NCBI GenBank assembly: GCA_049890215.1
Contig: JBMHBX010000001.1
Coordinates: 56,855 to 120,854 of the forward strand
Direction: 5' to 3'
DNA length: 64,000 nt
DNA from: UBA685 sp049890215
Lineage (GTDB): Bacteria; Pseudomonadota; Alphaproteobacteria; Puniceispirillales; Puniceispirillaceae
Below the pieces are notes generated by a model that worked only from the letters and a program-made list of their open reading frames with translations, had not been told where the DNA came from and did not search any database. Within the stretch, counting starts at the first letter, position 1. The number at the start of each line of letters is the position of its first letter. The translations under genes were made by a program, and so were the position numbers. Positions 45,089 through 55,169 of this stretch are shown here, piece after piece.

Positions 45089-46497
45089 CTTTCCTCCAAT
45101 TCAGCAATATTCTGCTTCAATAGCTCAATAAATTCTGGATAATCCACAGGGATAGAACCCCATAATTGTTCACTTTCAAAAAAGGTGTCATTTTCAAGCA
45201 TATCTGCAAGCTTATCCCACCCGGGTTCCACATAGTCAAATGCCACCCTACCTGCCGCCACATGACGCGCAAACACATACCAGCTTGCAATTGATTTCAG
45301 TGTATAATGAGGGATGATACCCTTTGCAAAACAGCCCGCCAAAGTCGGACCGATGAAGATAGGGAATTTGGCCATGCCGTCAGCGCATATCCGCGCCACC
45401 GTATCACCAATTGCCTGATTCCCAAATCGCCTTGCTGTCATTTCCTGATATGTATCAAGTGAAAAAGGCACATTCGCTGTAATCGCCGGCAGAACTTCTT
45501 TTTGTTCAAACTGATCAAAATGTTCCCGCAGATAAGGCAACCTCATTGCCTCATCAAAAGTGTTTAACCCTTCGAGTGCTGCAAGATAGGTCAATGCCGT
45601 GTGACCACCATTCAGCACCCTGATTTTGGTCTCTTCAAACGGGTCCACATCTTCTGTAACAGTGACACCGACCTGTGCCAAATCTGGCATGTCATTTGCG
45701 GCCTGTTTGGCAATCACCCATTGCAAATAATCTTCACACATAACAGGAGAGACAATGCGCTGATGAAGCATGTCTGAAAATTCCTGCGCCAGAATATCAG
45801 GAGAACGCGGTGTTATACGATCAACCATCGAACAAGGGAACGCAACATGCGCCGATACCCACTCTGCAAGCTCATCTTCCCCACATGCGCCTAAATAGGC
45901 GAGCAGATTTCGTTCAAGCATCTTGCCATTTTGACGGATATTATCACAACAAGCGATGGTTAAAGGGCTGCCTATCTCAGACCGCCGCATTGCAAGACCA
46001 CCCCTCAGATAGGCATAAACGCTTTGTTTGCCTTGGCCGGCTATTTCTGAGGCAATTACGTGGTGGTCTACATCAAGATTGCCATGAGGATCGCAATAAT
46101 AGCCACTTTCCGTGACCGTAACAGTCACTAGCTTGACAGAGTCTTTTGCTATCAGACTTTCTGCCAGAGCTTTATCATCTGACCAGTCAGCAAAATGGAT
46201 ATGGGGGCGCACCATGCGATAATCACTTACATTATCCGCAGAGACAGATTTCATGAAATAGCCGCCAAAATGCATAATCTCTTTTGCTGTCTCTTGAAAT
46301 ATGTCGCGCTCACTCCGGCGCAGATTGACCGCCGCAATGCCCCAGCGCATATCCTTTGTTTTTTCGATATAATCATCAATATAAACAGCCTGATGGGCAC
46401 GATGGAACGCGCCAAAGCCGAGATGCACAATACCTGTCTCTAACTGGTCCCGATCAAAGCCTGTGGCTGCAATTTGTGTTTGTAAAATGCCTTCCAT
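45076..46497 (-). CDS. mannitol dehydrogenase family protein
   Basis: A 473-residue long-chain polyol dehydrogenase, cytosolic and NAD-dependent. GIVHLGFGAFHRAHQAVYIDDYI is the N-terminal cofactor region. The catalytic segment includes VLNGGHTALTYLAALEG (Asn and His of the active site, with an upstream Lys in EETKIRVLN). It would oxidise mannitol or arabitol to a ketose. In-operon position with a polyol ABC transporter supports mannitol 2-dehydrogenase. Confidence 0.9.
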   Translation of the reverse strand: MEGILQTQIAATGFDRDQLETGIVHLGFGAFHRAHQAVYIDDYIEKTKDMRWGIAAVNLRRSERDIFQETAKEIMHFGGYFMKSVSADNVSDYRMVRPHIHFADWSDDKALAESLIAKDSVKLVTVTVTESGYYCDPHGNLDVDHHVIASEIAGQGKQSVYAYLRGGLAMRRSEIGSPLTIACCDNIRQNGKMLERNLLAYLGACGEDELAEWVSAHVAFPCSMVDRITPRSPDILAQEFSDMLHQRIVSPVMCEDYLQWVIAKQAANDMPDLAQVGVTVTEDVDPFEETKIRVLNGGHTALTYLAALEGLNTFDEAMRLPYLREHFDQFEQKEVLPAITANVPFSLDTYQEMTARRFGNQAIGDTVARICADGMAKFPIFIGPTLAGCFAKGIIPHYTLKSIASWYVFARHVAAGRVAFDYVEPGWDKLADMLENDTFFESEQLWGSIPVDYPEFIELLKQNIAELEERWPV

Positions 46498-46502
46498 CTT
46501 TT

Positions 46503-47387
46503 CTACTCTGCCTCTTTGACAAGTTCATCTCTCGCAAGCTTGCGATAATCTGATGGAGTCATGCCTTTTAGCTTTCGGAACTGTCTGTTAAAATTAGCCA
46601 GATTCTGAAAGCCGGATTTATAGCAAATGGTTGTCACCTGCTCATCTGTACCATAGAGCATGGAACAGGCCTGTCCGATCCTCACCTTTGTGATAAAATC
46701 GACAAAATTATGTCCGGTGACTGATTTGAAATTCCTGCTGAAGCTTGATTGCGCCATACCGGCAGCGTCAGCGGCTTCTGTTTGTGACAGCTCATCTCTG
46801 TAATTATTGATGATATGATCAATCACATAGCCTATGCGTGCATGCTTTGAGCCAGAATCCACTTGTGTGACTTGCATGCTTGATAAGGTCTTTTTCTCAG
46901 CATGCTCATTAAGACGGACCAAAAAACGAATAAAGGCAAGGATTCTCTCTGCACCCTTATTATCACGAATGGCCTCTAAATGGCCTTTGGCAAAAGTCGG
47001 GTTAAAGCCCTCAAATTGTATGCCCATCCGCGCCAGATATAGCATTTCCAGTACATTTTCAAATTCCGGAAATCCTTCTGCAAGCCGTGTCACACTATTA
47101 TGGGAAAATTGCACCAACATATCACGAATAGGCACAGAACGTGTGTGATGGTCATCAGAGATCCAGTTATGAGGCACGTTTGGGCCGGTCATAAATAAAT
47201 CACCTGCCTTAAATTCCCCGATATAATCACCAATAAAGGCTTTGCCGGTTGTCTGTGTTATCAGGTGCAACTCATATTCTTCATGGGCATGCCACCTGCA
47301 CAGATCTGAAGGCCATCCATGTTCAAGATAGCGGATCGATCTGGTTGTGCGGTCCACCATTTCTATCTCTGGCTTAATAACGGACAT
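46503..47387 (-). CDS. AraC-family regulator of the polyol locus
   Basis: A 294-residue regulator with an N-terminal cupin sensor (WHAHEEYELHLI, GDLFMTGPNVPHNW) and two C-terminal helix-turn-helix units (LSQTEAADAAGMAQSSFSRN and TTICYKSGFQNLANFNRQFR). Encoded in the middle of the polyol genes, so probably controlled by the same promoter and likely senses mannitol or sorbitol. Confidence 0.92.
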   Translation of the reverse strand: MSVIKPEIEMVDRTTRSIRYLEHGWPSDLCRWHAHEEYELHLITQTTGKAFIGDYIGEFKAGDLFMTGPNVPHNWISDDHHTRSVPIRDMLVQFSHNSVTRLAEGFPEFENVLEMLYLARMGIQFEGFNPTFAKGHLEAIRDNKGAERILAFIRFLVRLNEHAEKKTLSSMQVTQVDSGSKHARIGYVIDHIINNYRDELSQTEAADAAGMAQSSFSRNFKSVTGHNFVDFITKVRIGQACSMLYGTDEQVTTICYKSGFQNLANFNRQFRKLKGMTPSDYRKLARDELVKEAE

Positions 47388-47462
47388 AGCGCACCCTTAG
47401 CCCGCATCGCTGCCTGCGACTGGCCCTCACACCATGATTATGTTCTGGCCGAGACAAATACA

Positions 47463-48299
47463 TTACTTCACCGCACCAAATGTCAGACCTTGCACAAGCT
47501 GCTTTTGACAGAACCAGCCAAGCACCACAATTGGACCAACTGCGGCTGTAGATACAGCAGACAGACGGCCAAAAAACAACCCTTCTGGCGCTCTGTTACC
47601 CTCAATCAGCTTTGATAAAGTCGCTGCCTCTGTGGTTGTAAGCCGCACAGTCCAATAAGCTTCGTTCCAGCAAAAGATAAAACAAAGCAAAGCAGTTGAT
47701 GCAAGACCACCCCAGGCAAGTGGCAATAAGATATCTTTAATCTCACCCCAGGTACTTACCCCGTCCATCTTACCTGCTTCAATGATCTCTTTTGGAATCT
47801 CCTTGAAATAGGTAAATAGCATCCAAATCACAATTGGCAGATTAATCAGGCATAAAACAAATATCACAAGAAAATGCGTATCAAATATATTGAGAAAATT
47901 CTTGGTGAGAAACGTCATCGGGTATAACACGGCAGCTGCCGGCAACATCTTGGTTGATAACATCCACACCAAAACATCTTTTGTGCGCTTTGTGGGATTA
48001 AAGGCCATTGCATAAGCAGCAGGCACCCCAACGGCAAGCGCAAATATTGTCGCAAAACTTGCTGTAATGACTGAATTAATGGCAAAGCGCCAATAATCAT
48101 AATTTTCGGTCATATTCACATAATTTTCGAGCGTGGGCGTGAACACAAACAAAAACTCAGGCTTCACCGCATCAGCATCTGTTTTGAAGCTCGTAAAGAC
48201 CATCCAGAAAATGGGAAAGAAAAATATAATCGCGACTGTCCATGCCAATGCAGGCCACAGCACGTCTCCGACTTTTGATTTCGTACCAACAACAGCCAT
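47463..48299 (-). CDS. smoG: polyol ABC transporter permease (MalG type)
   Basis: A 278-residue permease with six helices and the ATPase-contact motif EAGKMDGVSTWGEIKDILLPL (EAA loop). Ends QKQLVQGLTFGAVK, typical of the CUT1 family. Nine bases separate it from smoF. Confidence 0.9.
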   Translation of the reverse strand: MAVVGTKSKVGDVLWPALAWTVAIIFFFPIFWMVFTSFKTDADAVKPEFLFVFTPTLENYVNMTENYDYWRFAINSVITASFATIFALAVGVPAAYAMAFNPTKRTKDVLVWMLSTKMLPAAAVLYPMTFLTKNFLNIFDTHFLVIFVLCLINLPIVIWMLFTYFKEIPKEIIEAGKMDGVSTWGEIKDILLPLAWGGLASTALLCFIFCWNEAYWTVRLTTTEAATLSKLIEGNRAPEGLFFGRLSAVSTAAVGPIVVLGWFCQKQLVQGLTFGAVK

Positions 48300-48308
48300 G
48301 ATACTCTC

Positions 48309-49250
48309 CTAATCCACCAGATTTTTGCCAACCATACGCAACAAGAATATGGCAATGATATTGGCAAGGATGACCGCAAAGATACCTGTCGCACTTGCTG
48401 CACCAATATTGTTAGACGCAAATTCACCAATCAGATAAGGCAGGTTTTTATTGCCGTTACCGCGGCTGACAATTTCAATTTCCGCATAAAGTGACAGATG
48501 GAAAATAGATTGAATCATCACAACAATGGCGATTGGGCGTGCCAAATGCGGTATGGTCAGATAAATGAACTGCGCCCATGCACTGGCACCATCCAGAACA
48601 GCCGCCTCTTTTTGTTGCTGATCCTCTGATTGTAGTGATGTCATAAAAATCAGTACAGCAAAAGGCGTCCATTGCCATGCGACCATCATAATAACAGCAT
48701 AGGCAGATGTTTGTGTCGCTCTGAATGAAACAGGTTCAAGCTGCGGCCATAATGAGAAGAAATGCCCGAGCACCGGAAAATCCTTTAGCCCGGCCACCAG
48801 ATGATTGATCCCTTCTACAGCCAATCCGTTAAGGCCCAGCACAGGATCTAAAATCATATTGATCCATAAGACCGCATTCACAGCTGGCATGACAAAGAAC
48901 GGAGATATCAATAGCACGCGCACAATACCGCGGCCTGGAAAGGACTTATTCACCAACATCGCGATTGCAAGGCCAAGGACGACTGTAATGACGAGAATAC
49001 TACCCACAATCAAAAGGCTGTTCTGGATAGCAAACCAGAAATCTTTCGACTTATAGAGCACATATTCATAATTACCGAACCCACGCCAGTTACTGAGCTG
49101 AGGTGTTGTCCATTCCGGCTTTCTAAGGCTATTGAGAACATAGCGCAGGAATGAGAAATATAATGTCAGCCCCAGAGGCACAAGCATCCAAATCAGTAAT
49201 AATAAAACGGCCGGTGTCTGTAGTAAGCGCGCAATTTTTCGATTTGTCAT
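48309..49250 (-). CDS. smoF: polyol ABC transporter permease (MalF type)
   Basis: A 313-residue permease with about six helices. The EAA loop reads EAAVLDGASAWAQFIYLTIPHL. Together with SmoG it forms the membrane channel. It follows smoE after 191 bases that hold a hairpin. Confidence 0.9.
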   Translation of the reverse strand: MTNRKIARLLQTPAVLLLLIWMLVPLGLTLYFSFLRYVLNSLRKPEWTTPQLSNWRGFGNYEYVLYKSKDFWFAIQNSLLIVGSILVITVVLGLAIAMLVNKSFPGRGIVRVLLISPFFVMPAVNAVLWINMILDPVLGLNGLAVEGINHLVAGLKDFPVLGHFFSLWPQLEPVSFRATQTSAYAVIMMVAWQWTPFAVLIFMTSLQSEDQQQKEAAVLDGASAWAQFIYLTIPHLARPIAIVVMIQSIFHLSLYAEIEIVSRGNGNKNLPYLIGEFASNNIGAASATGIFAVILANIIAIFLLRMVGKNLVD

Positions 49251-49390
49251 AGACGGTCTCTTCTATTTCCCGGACCCTTGCGCGGTATTCTGGTAAAAAC
49301 AGCGCAATTCATCAGATAGCCGACTTAAAAAAACTAAGTTTATAGTACAAGCAATTCGATCAGCTTGTCTTGATAGGCATAAATAAAATT

Positions 49391-49421
49391 GAAAGGCCCA
49401 ACTTAAACGGCCGGGCCTTTC
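49391..49421 (-). terminator. hairpin between smoE and smoF (partial terminator or mRNA-stabilising stem)
   Basis: GAAAGGCCC (49391-49399) pairs with GGGCCTTTC (49413-49421), nine perfect base pairs. On the minus strand it is followed by AATTTTATTT. Such elements often let a binding protein be expressed above its permeases. Confidence 0.7.
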
Positions 49422-49441
49422 ATGCTTCGGAGGAAACCCTC

Positions 49442-50725
49442 TTAGAAATAACCTGCTTCAGACATGATAGCTTCAGCAGCTGCTTGTGATGCTGCTAGAG
49501 CATCTGCTACTGACTTCGCGCCTGATAGAGCGGCTGCCATTTCTTGTGCTACTGCGCTACCTACTTCTGGGAATTCAGGGATAGCTGCGAACTGAACACC
49601 AACATATGGCTTCAGGTCAGTCGCACCAGGAGCAGCTGATTCGATAGCTGCCATTTCAGCTGCTGCGAACTTTGCTGCTGCCTTGAACTCAGGGTAAGCA
49701 TATGTTGAAGCACGAGTACCTGTTGGAACTGAACCCCAGCCAAATTCTGGGTGATCTGCAACAGCTTTGATGTACTCTTTAGACGTTGCCCATTCGATGA
49801 ACTTCTTTGATTCTTCAGCGTTTGGTGAGCCAGCTGGTACAGCCATTGCCCATGCCCACAACCAGTTAGCACCTACTGGGTTACCAGCATTTGGTGACTG
49901 AGCGTAAGCAACACCGTCAACTTTTAGGAATGAAGCAGCGATTGTTGCGTCAATCCACATACCACACTTGCCTTCGTTGTACAGAGCCAAGATTTCGTTG
50001 AATGAGTTACCTTCTGAACCTGGAGGGCCATAGTTACCCAATAGGTCTACATAGAAGTTAATCGCATCATGCCACTGAACTGAATCAATTGTTGGACGCA
50101 TGTCTTTGTCGAACCATGCACCACCGAATGAATTCACAACAGTTGTGATGAACGCCATGTTGTCACCCCAACCTGGCTTACCACGCAAACATGCACCATA
50201 AACACCAGCATCTGGGTTATGGATAGCAGCGGCAGCTGCCTTGATGTTTGACCATGAATCATTATTGCGAACAGTTACACCAGCGGCGTCTGTCAGATCT
50301 TTACGGTACATGACCATTGAAGATTCACCATAAAATGGTGCTGCATATAATGTGCCATTATGTGACAAACCATTGCGCATTGCAGGTAGCATGTCGTTGA
50401 TGTCGTATGCTGCACCGAAGTTTAGTGGCTCAATCCAGCCAGCTGCGCCCCAGATTGGTGCTTCTTGCATACCAATGTTGATGATGTCGTACTGACCACC
50501 ACCTGTGGCTGTATCAGATGTGACCTGCTCACGAAGCACACCTTCTTCCAAAGAAACCCAGTTCAGCTTCACACCTGTGTCTGCTGTGTAGGCTTCTGCC
50601 ACTTTTTGCATGTTGATCATGTGACCGTTATTCACGATCGCAATCGTCAACTCAGTCGCTGATGCGGCTGAAGCACCGGCGACGGCTAGCGTCATACCCA
50701 GTGCTACGTTACGTAAAGTTTTCAT
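49442..50725 (-). CDS. smoE: polyol ABC transporter substrate-binding protein
   Basis: A 427-residue periplasmic binding protein with signal peptide (MKTLRNVALGMTLAVAGASA, cleavage near ASA). The family 1 solute-binding pattern is visible (AEAYTADTGVKLNWV, then WAWAMAVPAGSPNAEESKKF). Codons are strongly GGT/GCT-biased compared with the permeases, as in proteorhodopsin, a sign of abundant protein. Sorbitol/mannitol is the expected ligand from context. Confidence 0.92.
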   Translation of the reverse strand: MKTLRNVALGMTLAVAGASAASATELTIAIVNNGHMINMQKVAEAYTADTGVKLNWVSLEEGVLREQVTSDTATGGGQYDIINIGMQEAPIWGAAGWIEPLNFGAAYDINDMLPAMRNGLSHNGTLYAAPFYGESSMVMYRKDLTDAAGVTVRNNDSWSNIKAAAAAIHNPDAGVYGACLRGKPGWGDNMAFITTVVNSFGGAWFDKDMRPTIDSVQWHDAINFYVDLLGNYGPPGSEGNSFNEILALYNEGKCGMWIDATIAASFLKVDGVAYAQSPNAGNPVGANWLWAWAMAVPAGSPNAEESKKFIEWATSKEYIKAVADHPEFGWGSVPTGTRASTYAYPEFKAAAKFAAAEMAAIESAAPGATDLKPYVGVQFAAIPEFPEVGSAVAQEMAAALSGAKSVADALAASQAAAEAIMSEAGYF

Positions 50726-50887
50726 ATTATCCTCCCAAGAGTTCCAAAACTTTCAAGTCACTTTACAGTGAGGAGATTCGCAGCAAGTTGCCAATACGAT
50801 TTTGCTATTGATTTATACTTATTTGACGATCTCATCCAAAATGAAGCAAAATTAGCAGCATTTTTATGATGGCAGTATTCTATCAGG

Positions 50888-50916
50888 ATAATAGGCCCAA
50901 ATCTTTGATCTGGCAA
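50888..50916 (-). promoter_or_regulatory. probable sigma-70 promoter of the smoEFG operon
   Basis: On the minus strand TTGCCA, a 17-base spacer and TATTAT, giving a leader of about 155 nt before smoE. The 357-base gap 50726-51082 is otherwise AT-rich; no operator was recognised. Confidence 0.45.
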
Positions 50917-51082
50917 TATAACCACTATAATTTTCGATTTTGAGTAATTTTATTTCAATATTTTGCGGTTTTATGAAGACGCTCTGGCAAGAATGATGAA
51001 TTTTTATCATTTCAAAATGGTATCAGTGAAGAAGCTGATAGCGAATCGGCGCAAAAACTAATATTATTTTGCCATAACACCC

Positions 51083-51856
51083 TCAGCTCATCCAATTGCC
51101 GCCATCTACATTCAGGGTCTGTGCAACAATATAATCAGCATCATCAGAGGCCAGAAACACCGACGCCCCTGTCAAATCTTCAGGCCGCCCCATTCGCCCA
51201 TAGGGCACAGCCTCACCGACAAGCTGTTTTTTCTCTCCGATCGGCCTTTGTTCATAATGCGCAAAAAGAGCATCTACCTCTTCCCACATATCAGTATCAA
51301 CCACACCAGGTGAGATAGCATTCACACGCACCCCCTCAGAAATCAGACCAAGCCCTGCTGATTGAGTCAGGCTGATCACCGCCGCTTTGGTAGCGCAATA
51401 GGCACCCACCAGAGCCTCACCCCTGCGCCCTGCCTGACTGGCCATATTGATGATAGCCCCCTTTGTGCCATGCATGATCATATGATTGGCCACAGCCTGC
51501 ATGGTGAAAAGCAACCCTTCAACATTGACAGAAAAGACTTTGTGATAGTCTTCGCGCGTGATGTGCGTGATTGGTGCCAGAGTGAATAAAGCCGCATTAT
51601 TAACAAGAACAGATGGCGGCCCGAAATGCTGATTGCAGGCTGATACCATCTCATCGATTGAGTCTTGCTTTGTGATATCCAGATAAATAGCAAAAGCATT
51701 TGACCCCAGCTCATCTGAAAGCGCGCTTGCTGCGGCCTCATCAATATCTGCTATCACAACTTTGGCACCTTCACGAATATAGCGGCGCACAATGGCTGCC
51801 CCAATACCCTTTGCACCACCTGTGACAATGGCAATTTTACCAGCTAATTTTGTCAT
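51083..51856 (-). CDS. smoS: short-chain dehydrogenase, probable sorbitol (polyol) dehydrogenase
   Basis: A 257-residue classical SDR. TGGAKGIGAAIVRRY cofactor site, NNAALF, Ser in NMASQAGRRGEALVGAY, YCATKAA with the catalytic Tyr and Lys, and a C-terminal TLNVDGGNWMS. Start ATG 51856 rather than the upstream in-frame ATG at 51889. Located upstream of smoE, as in sorbitol operons of Rhodobacter type. Confidence 0.85.
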   Translation of the reverse strand: MTKLAGKIAIVTGGAKGIGAAIVRRYIREGAKVVIADIDEAAASALSDELGSNAFAIYLDITKQDSIDEMVSACNQHFGPPSVLVNNAALFTLAPITHITREDYHKVFSVNVEGLLFTMQAVANHMIMHGTKGAIINMASQAGRRGEALVGAYCATKAAVISLTQSAGLGLISEGVRVNAISPGVVDTDMWEEVDALFAHYEQRPIGEKKQLVGEAVPYGRMGRPEDLTGASVFLASDDADYIVAQTLNVDGGNWMS

Positions 51857-52063
51857 ATTATCACCTTTTATATCTTTGGCTGTCCTCAAAGCACCCCATC
51901 ACTATAACCATAAAAAGCAACCCTTGGGCTAATTATCATCTCAAATAAACATAAAGCCGTCATTTGCCCACAGCCATCTGTCATGGCCTCATATTGCCTA
52001 AACAGAAATTTATTATTAACCTGATAAGCCTCAAGCACTCATTAGACTTATGGTACCATTGAT

Positions 52064-52606
52064 ATGAAACGAGCCGCCTTACTCTCCTCAATCCTGATGA
52101 CATTATCTTTTACAACAGCACATGCTTTGGAATGCACCAGAACAAGCCTTGACCATCGCGGATTTGGATCAAAAAGAACTGCCGAAAGCTGGTATCCCAA
52201 GGATATCTCTATCGCAAATGACAAATTTGAAGATGCCACTGACGGGTCTGAAAAAATGGTATTTCGCCTCAAGACATCCATGTCGAATGGCACAGCCGTG
52301 ACTGTTTTGTTGCGCCTCCTGCCAGATGGCAACCTGATATCATCTCTGCAACAAAGAAGCGGTTATCAAGCCCCTGGCATGGCCAGATATCGCTGCGATT
52401 TAACGCCGGATGAATTGCGCAGATTATCTTCAGCCAGTGCCACAAAAACAGCGCCAAAACCAAAACAGACGGCCAAGAGCACGACAGTGAAGGCTGACGA
52501 CAAATTATCAAAAGCCAAATCAACTTGCCAGGAATTAGGCTTTGCAGCCAAAACCGAAAAATTTGGTGATTGCGTTATGAAAATGCTTGATTACAAAGAC
52601 CAGTGA
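52064..52606 (+). CDS. secreted protein with a C-terminal Cys-pair motif, function unknown
   Basis: A 180-residue protein with a signal peptide (residues 1 to about 20, SFTTAHA) and Cys residues in ALECTR and ARYRCDLTP that may form a disulfide. After a Lys/Thr-rich linker (about 130-152) comes the short motif CQELGFAAKTEKFGDCVMKM, a CxxLGFxxxTExFxxCVxxx module known from many alphaproteobacterial secreted proteins. Its role is not established. The 3' end overlaps the convergent SDR gene by 16 bases. Confidence 0.7.
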   Translation: MKRAALLSSILMTLSFTTAHALECTRTSLDHRGFGSKRTAESWYPKDISIANDKFEDATDGSEKMVFRLKTSMSNGTAVTVLLRLLPDGNLISSLQQRSGYQAPGMARYRCDLTPDELRRLSSASATKTAPKPKQTAKSTTVKADDKLSKAKSTCQELGFAAKTEKFGDCVMKMLDYKDQ

Positions 52607-53493
52607 AATCCGGTCGCCTCTTCAGATACATCCCATAATTTTGCCATTGTATCTTTTTGATAGGCATGCGCATTCAAATTGCATGTACCAACTGGCCCGA
52701 CAAATCCAAGCGTTCCGGTGGGGCCATAAAGCGCGCGTTGCGCAAGCCCTGTCTCAGTTGCACACATCACCGCAGGATAAGCGCCTTTATGCGCGCTTTG
52801 CACAATTGGCGTTTTGGTCATCAGCCAAAAAATAAAGCGAGTCATAAGATTACCACTTGTTGTGATAAGCGAGGTCGCAGATGACCCCGGATGACACACA
52901 TACACCTCTACCTTTTTATCAGAAGAGGTAAGGCGATCTTGCAACTCATAAGCAAACATCATTTGCGCCAGCTTACTCTGGCTATAGGCTGAGTTCGGAT
53001 TGTATTTTTTGTCCCAGTTCAAATCATCAAACTGGATTGTTTTCAATCCCAGATTATATCCAAGACTTGCCACAACCACAATTCGACCTTTTGATTTGGC
53101 GATACGCTCAAACAGCAGACCAGATAATAAAAAATGGCCATAATGGTTTGTCCCAAGCTGGCTTTCAAACCCCTCTTTTGTCCGTTTTCGCTTTGGCACT
53201 TGGGCAATGGCCGCATTACAGATAAGCGCCTCAATCTTTGGCACAGTATCAAGCAGCTTTTTGGCGGCTTGTCTGACTGATGATAAATCGGATAAGTCCA
53301 TCTGAACAAAGCTAATCAGAGCCTTGTCACCAAATTCCTCAAGCAAAGCAGCCTTGGTGGCTTCAGACTTTGCGTTATTGCGATTGAGCATAACAACCTG
53401 CGCCCCTTTTGATAAAAGGATACGAGCCGTCTGAAACCCTGTTCCTGAAGTTGCCCCAGTTATCAGATATGTTTTTCCCCTCAGAGATGACAA
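52591..53493 (-). CDS. SDR-family oxidoreductase (retinol dehydrogenase / protochlorophyllide reductase-like)
   Basis: A 300-residue short-chain dehydrogenase: TGATSGTGFQTARILL, ICNAAIAQ, VVVASLGYN, and YSQSKLAQMMFAYEL with catalytic Tyr and Lys. The style is that of the RDH/WWOX/light-dependent-reductase-like group, which accepts varied carbonyl substrates. The start appears to be TTG (53493). Action on retinal is conceivable in this genome but not supported by position. Confidence 0.85.
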   Translation of the reverse strand: MSSLRGKTYLITGATSGTGFQTARILLSKGAQVVMLNRNNAKSEATKAALLEEFGDKALISFVQMDLSDLSSVRQAAKKLLDTVPKIEALICNAAIAQVPKRKRTKEGFESQLGTNHYGHFLLSGLLFERIAKSKGRIVVVASLGYNLGLKTIQFDDLNWDKKYNPNSAYSQSKLAQMMFAYELQDRLTSSDKKVEVYVCHPGSSATSLITTSGNLMTRFIFWLMTKTPIVQSAHKGAYPAVMCATETGLAQRALYGPTGTLGFVGPVGTCNLNAHAYQKDTMAKLWDVSEEATGFHWSL

Positions 53494-53694
53494 TCTCTGT
53501 GGTATCCACCCGCCATCTTATTGCCTATCTGTCGTCATTATCTGAACCCTCACCTAAAACATATCAACAGCTTACTTTGCAAAAACCCACTAAAACAATA
53601 AGGATCTGCGTTATTTTGATACGATTTTGCCATCATGAATCCCACCGCAAGTTGCGATTTGGCGGCTCATACTGGCTATTTATTAAGGAAAAAG

Positions 53695-53770
<76 letters not shown>

Positions 53771-53861
53771 GCCTTTGATATGATTGGCAGTGCCAATCTT
53801 GTTGGTTCCCATGATATAGCGAAAGGCTTCTCAGCTGTCTAGCGTTAAAAACGATGAAAGC

Positions 53862-54107
53862 TTAGTGATCACCATCTTTTTCAATTGTCGCGATAAGAGC
53901 CTCAATATCGCTATCATCCATGACCTCATCTGCAGGCACACGATAATCTTCATTCAGCCATTTTCCCAAATCAATTTGCGCACATCGGCGCGAACAAAAT
54001 GGCTTATGAGGCATCACAGCCAAACTGCCACATTGCGGGCATTTCGTACCAGAGCCTTGTTGTTTTTTTTGCTTCACCTCTGATAGGGTGATGATTTTTT
54101 CAGCCAT
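53862..54107 (-). CDS. yacG: YacG, small zinc-binding DNA gyrase inhibitor
   Basis: An 81-residue protein with the four-Cys zinc finger CPQCG and CSRRC, then AQIDLGKWLNEDYRVP, diagnostic of YacG. The acidic tail contains DDSDIEALIATIEKDGD. Ends the infA-maf-rng-yacG string. Confidence 0.92.
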   Translation of the reverse strand: MAEKIITLSEVKQKKQQGSGTKCPQCGSLAVMPHKPFCSRRCAQIDLGKWLNEDYRVPADEVMDDSDIEALIATIEKDGDH

Positions 54108-54116
54108 GATACCCTC

Positions 54117-55169
54117 CTATGATATCACTCTGTCTTTCAGCAAAGACAGGCGGTGGCGCACAACTACCTCTAACAAGCCAGCGCGCGAGAATCCTAATAT
54201 ATCAGGATGGCGGCTGTCTTTGATTGCACATTCACGCACCTCATCCACAATCTCCTGTTTATGCGCAATCCCAAGGCGCGGCAAGTCAATCACAATCACA
54301 CCAGAATAGCTTGCCAGTCTTATCACTCTCATTATCTCTGGCATGACTTGTTTTGCCAACGCAAATGGTGACAGCTTGGCCGTGCCAGAATCAACATCTA
54401 TCGCAATCAGAGCTTGTGTGTGTTCAATGGTAATCACAGCCCCGGACGCAAGATTTATGACGCGCTCACAACAATCAAGCGCCTCATCTTCCAGCTCTGC
54501 CCAAAAATCTGCGTCTGTCTCCTGCCTTTGTATGCCACCCTCAGGCACCCCATAACGTAGCAGCCCATAAGGCATATCACCATCATATGCCACTGCCATC
54601 TTGTGTTCATGATCTGGCAGGGGCGTAGTGATATCTTGCAACAAATACAACGCCTCCTCACAGATATAAGCAGCTGATGCGCCAATTCCGGCACGCTTTA
54701 TAACAGCGCCCCACCCCTCTGGCAGAACAGATGATAACGCGTTTATGACACCATCATCCACAACCCCTTTTGCTTTATGAGACAAGCGCACCCCCCGTGT
54801 CCCATAATGAAGCACAATCATATGACCTGCCCGGCTGATACCAAATTCAGCCTGCCATGGTTTATGCTGACGCGGCATTGCTGATAACGTGATCCAACAA
54901 TAAGCACCAGAGACCAGCTTGCCAGATTGACCATTTGACTTACCCGCCAGACGAAAGCTCGCTATTTGCCCGTCTGGCAATTGGCATTGCGCACGATTTT
55001 GTTTGGCAAAGACTTGTGTGATCCGCGCTTTCAAAATCGCGCCAATACGATAATCACCTGCTTTAAGCCCTGCCAGAGGCACATAATCTGCCACTTTGCC
55101 ATCTTCGATAAGCGCAGCACGCCCCTCATCATAGACAAGCTGTACCTCAGTGGTATGCGCTTTTATCAT
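54117..55169 (-). CDS. rng: ribonuclease E/G family endoribonuclease (short, RNase G-like)
   Basis: A 350-residue protein. The S1-like start (YRIGAILKARITQVFAKQNRAQCQLPDG) precedes the catalytic core: EHTQALIAIDVDSGTAK, and IDLPRLGI with the Mg-binding Asp pair. It is shorter than E. coli RNase G (489 aa). The Zn-link Cys motif is not seen, so it may be a reduced variant. Its start overlaps the maf stop by four bases. Confidence 0.85.
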   Translation of the reverse strand: MIKAHTTEVQLVYDEGRAALIEDGKVADYVPLAGLKAGDYRIGAILKARITQVFAKQNRAQCQLPDGQIASFRLAGKSNGQSGKLVSGAYCWITLSAMPRQHKPWQAEFGISRAGHMIVLHYGTRGVRLSHKAKGVVDDGVINALSSVLPEGWGAVIKRAGIGASAAYICEEALYLLQDITTPLPDHEHKMAVAYDGDMPYGLLRYGVPEGGIQRQETDADFWAELEDEALDCCERVINLASGAVITIEHTQALIAIDVDSGTAKLSPFALAKQVMPEIMRVIRLASYSGVIVIDLPRLGIAHKQEIVDEVRECAIKDSRHPDILGFSRAGLLEVVVRHRLSLLKDRVIS

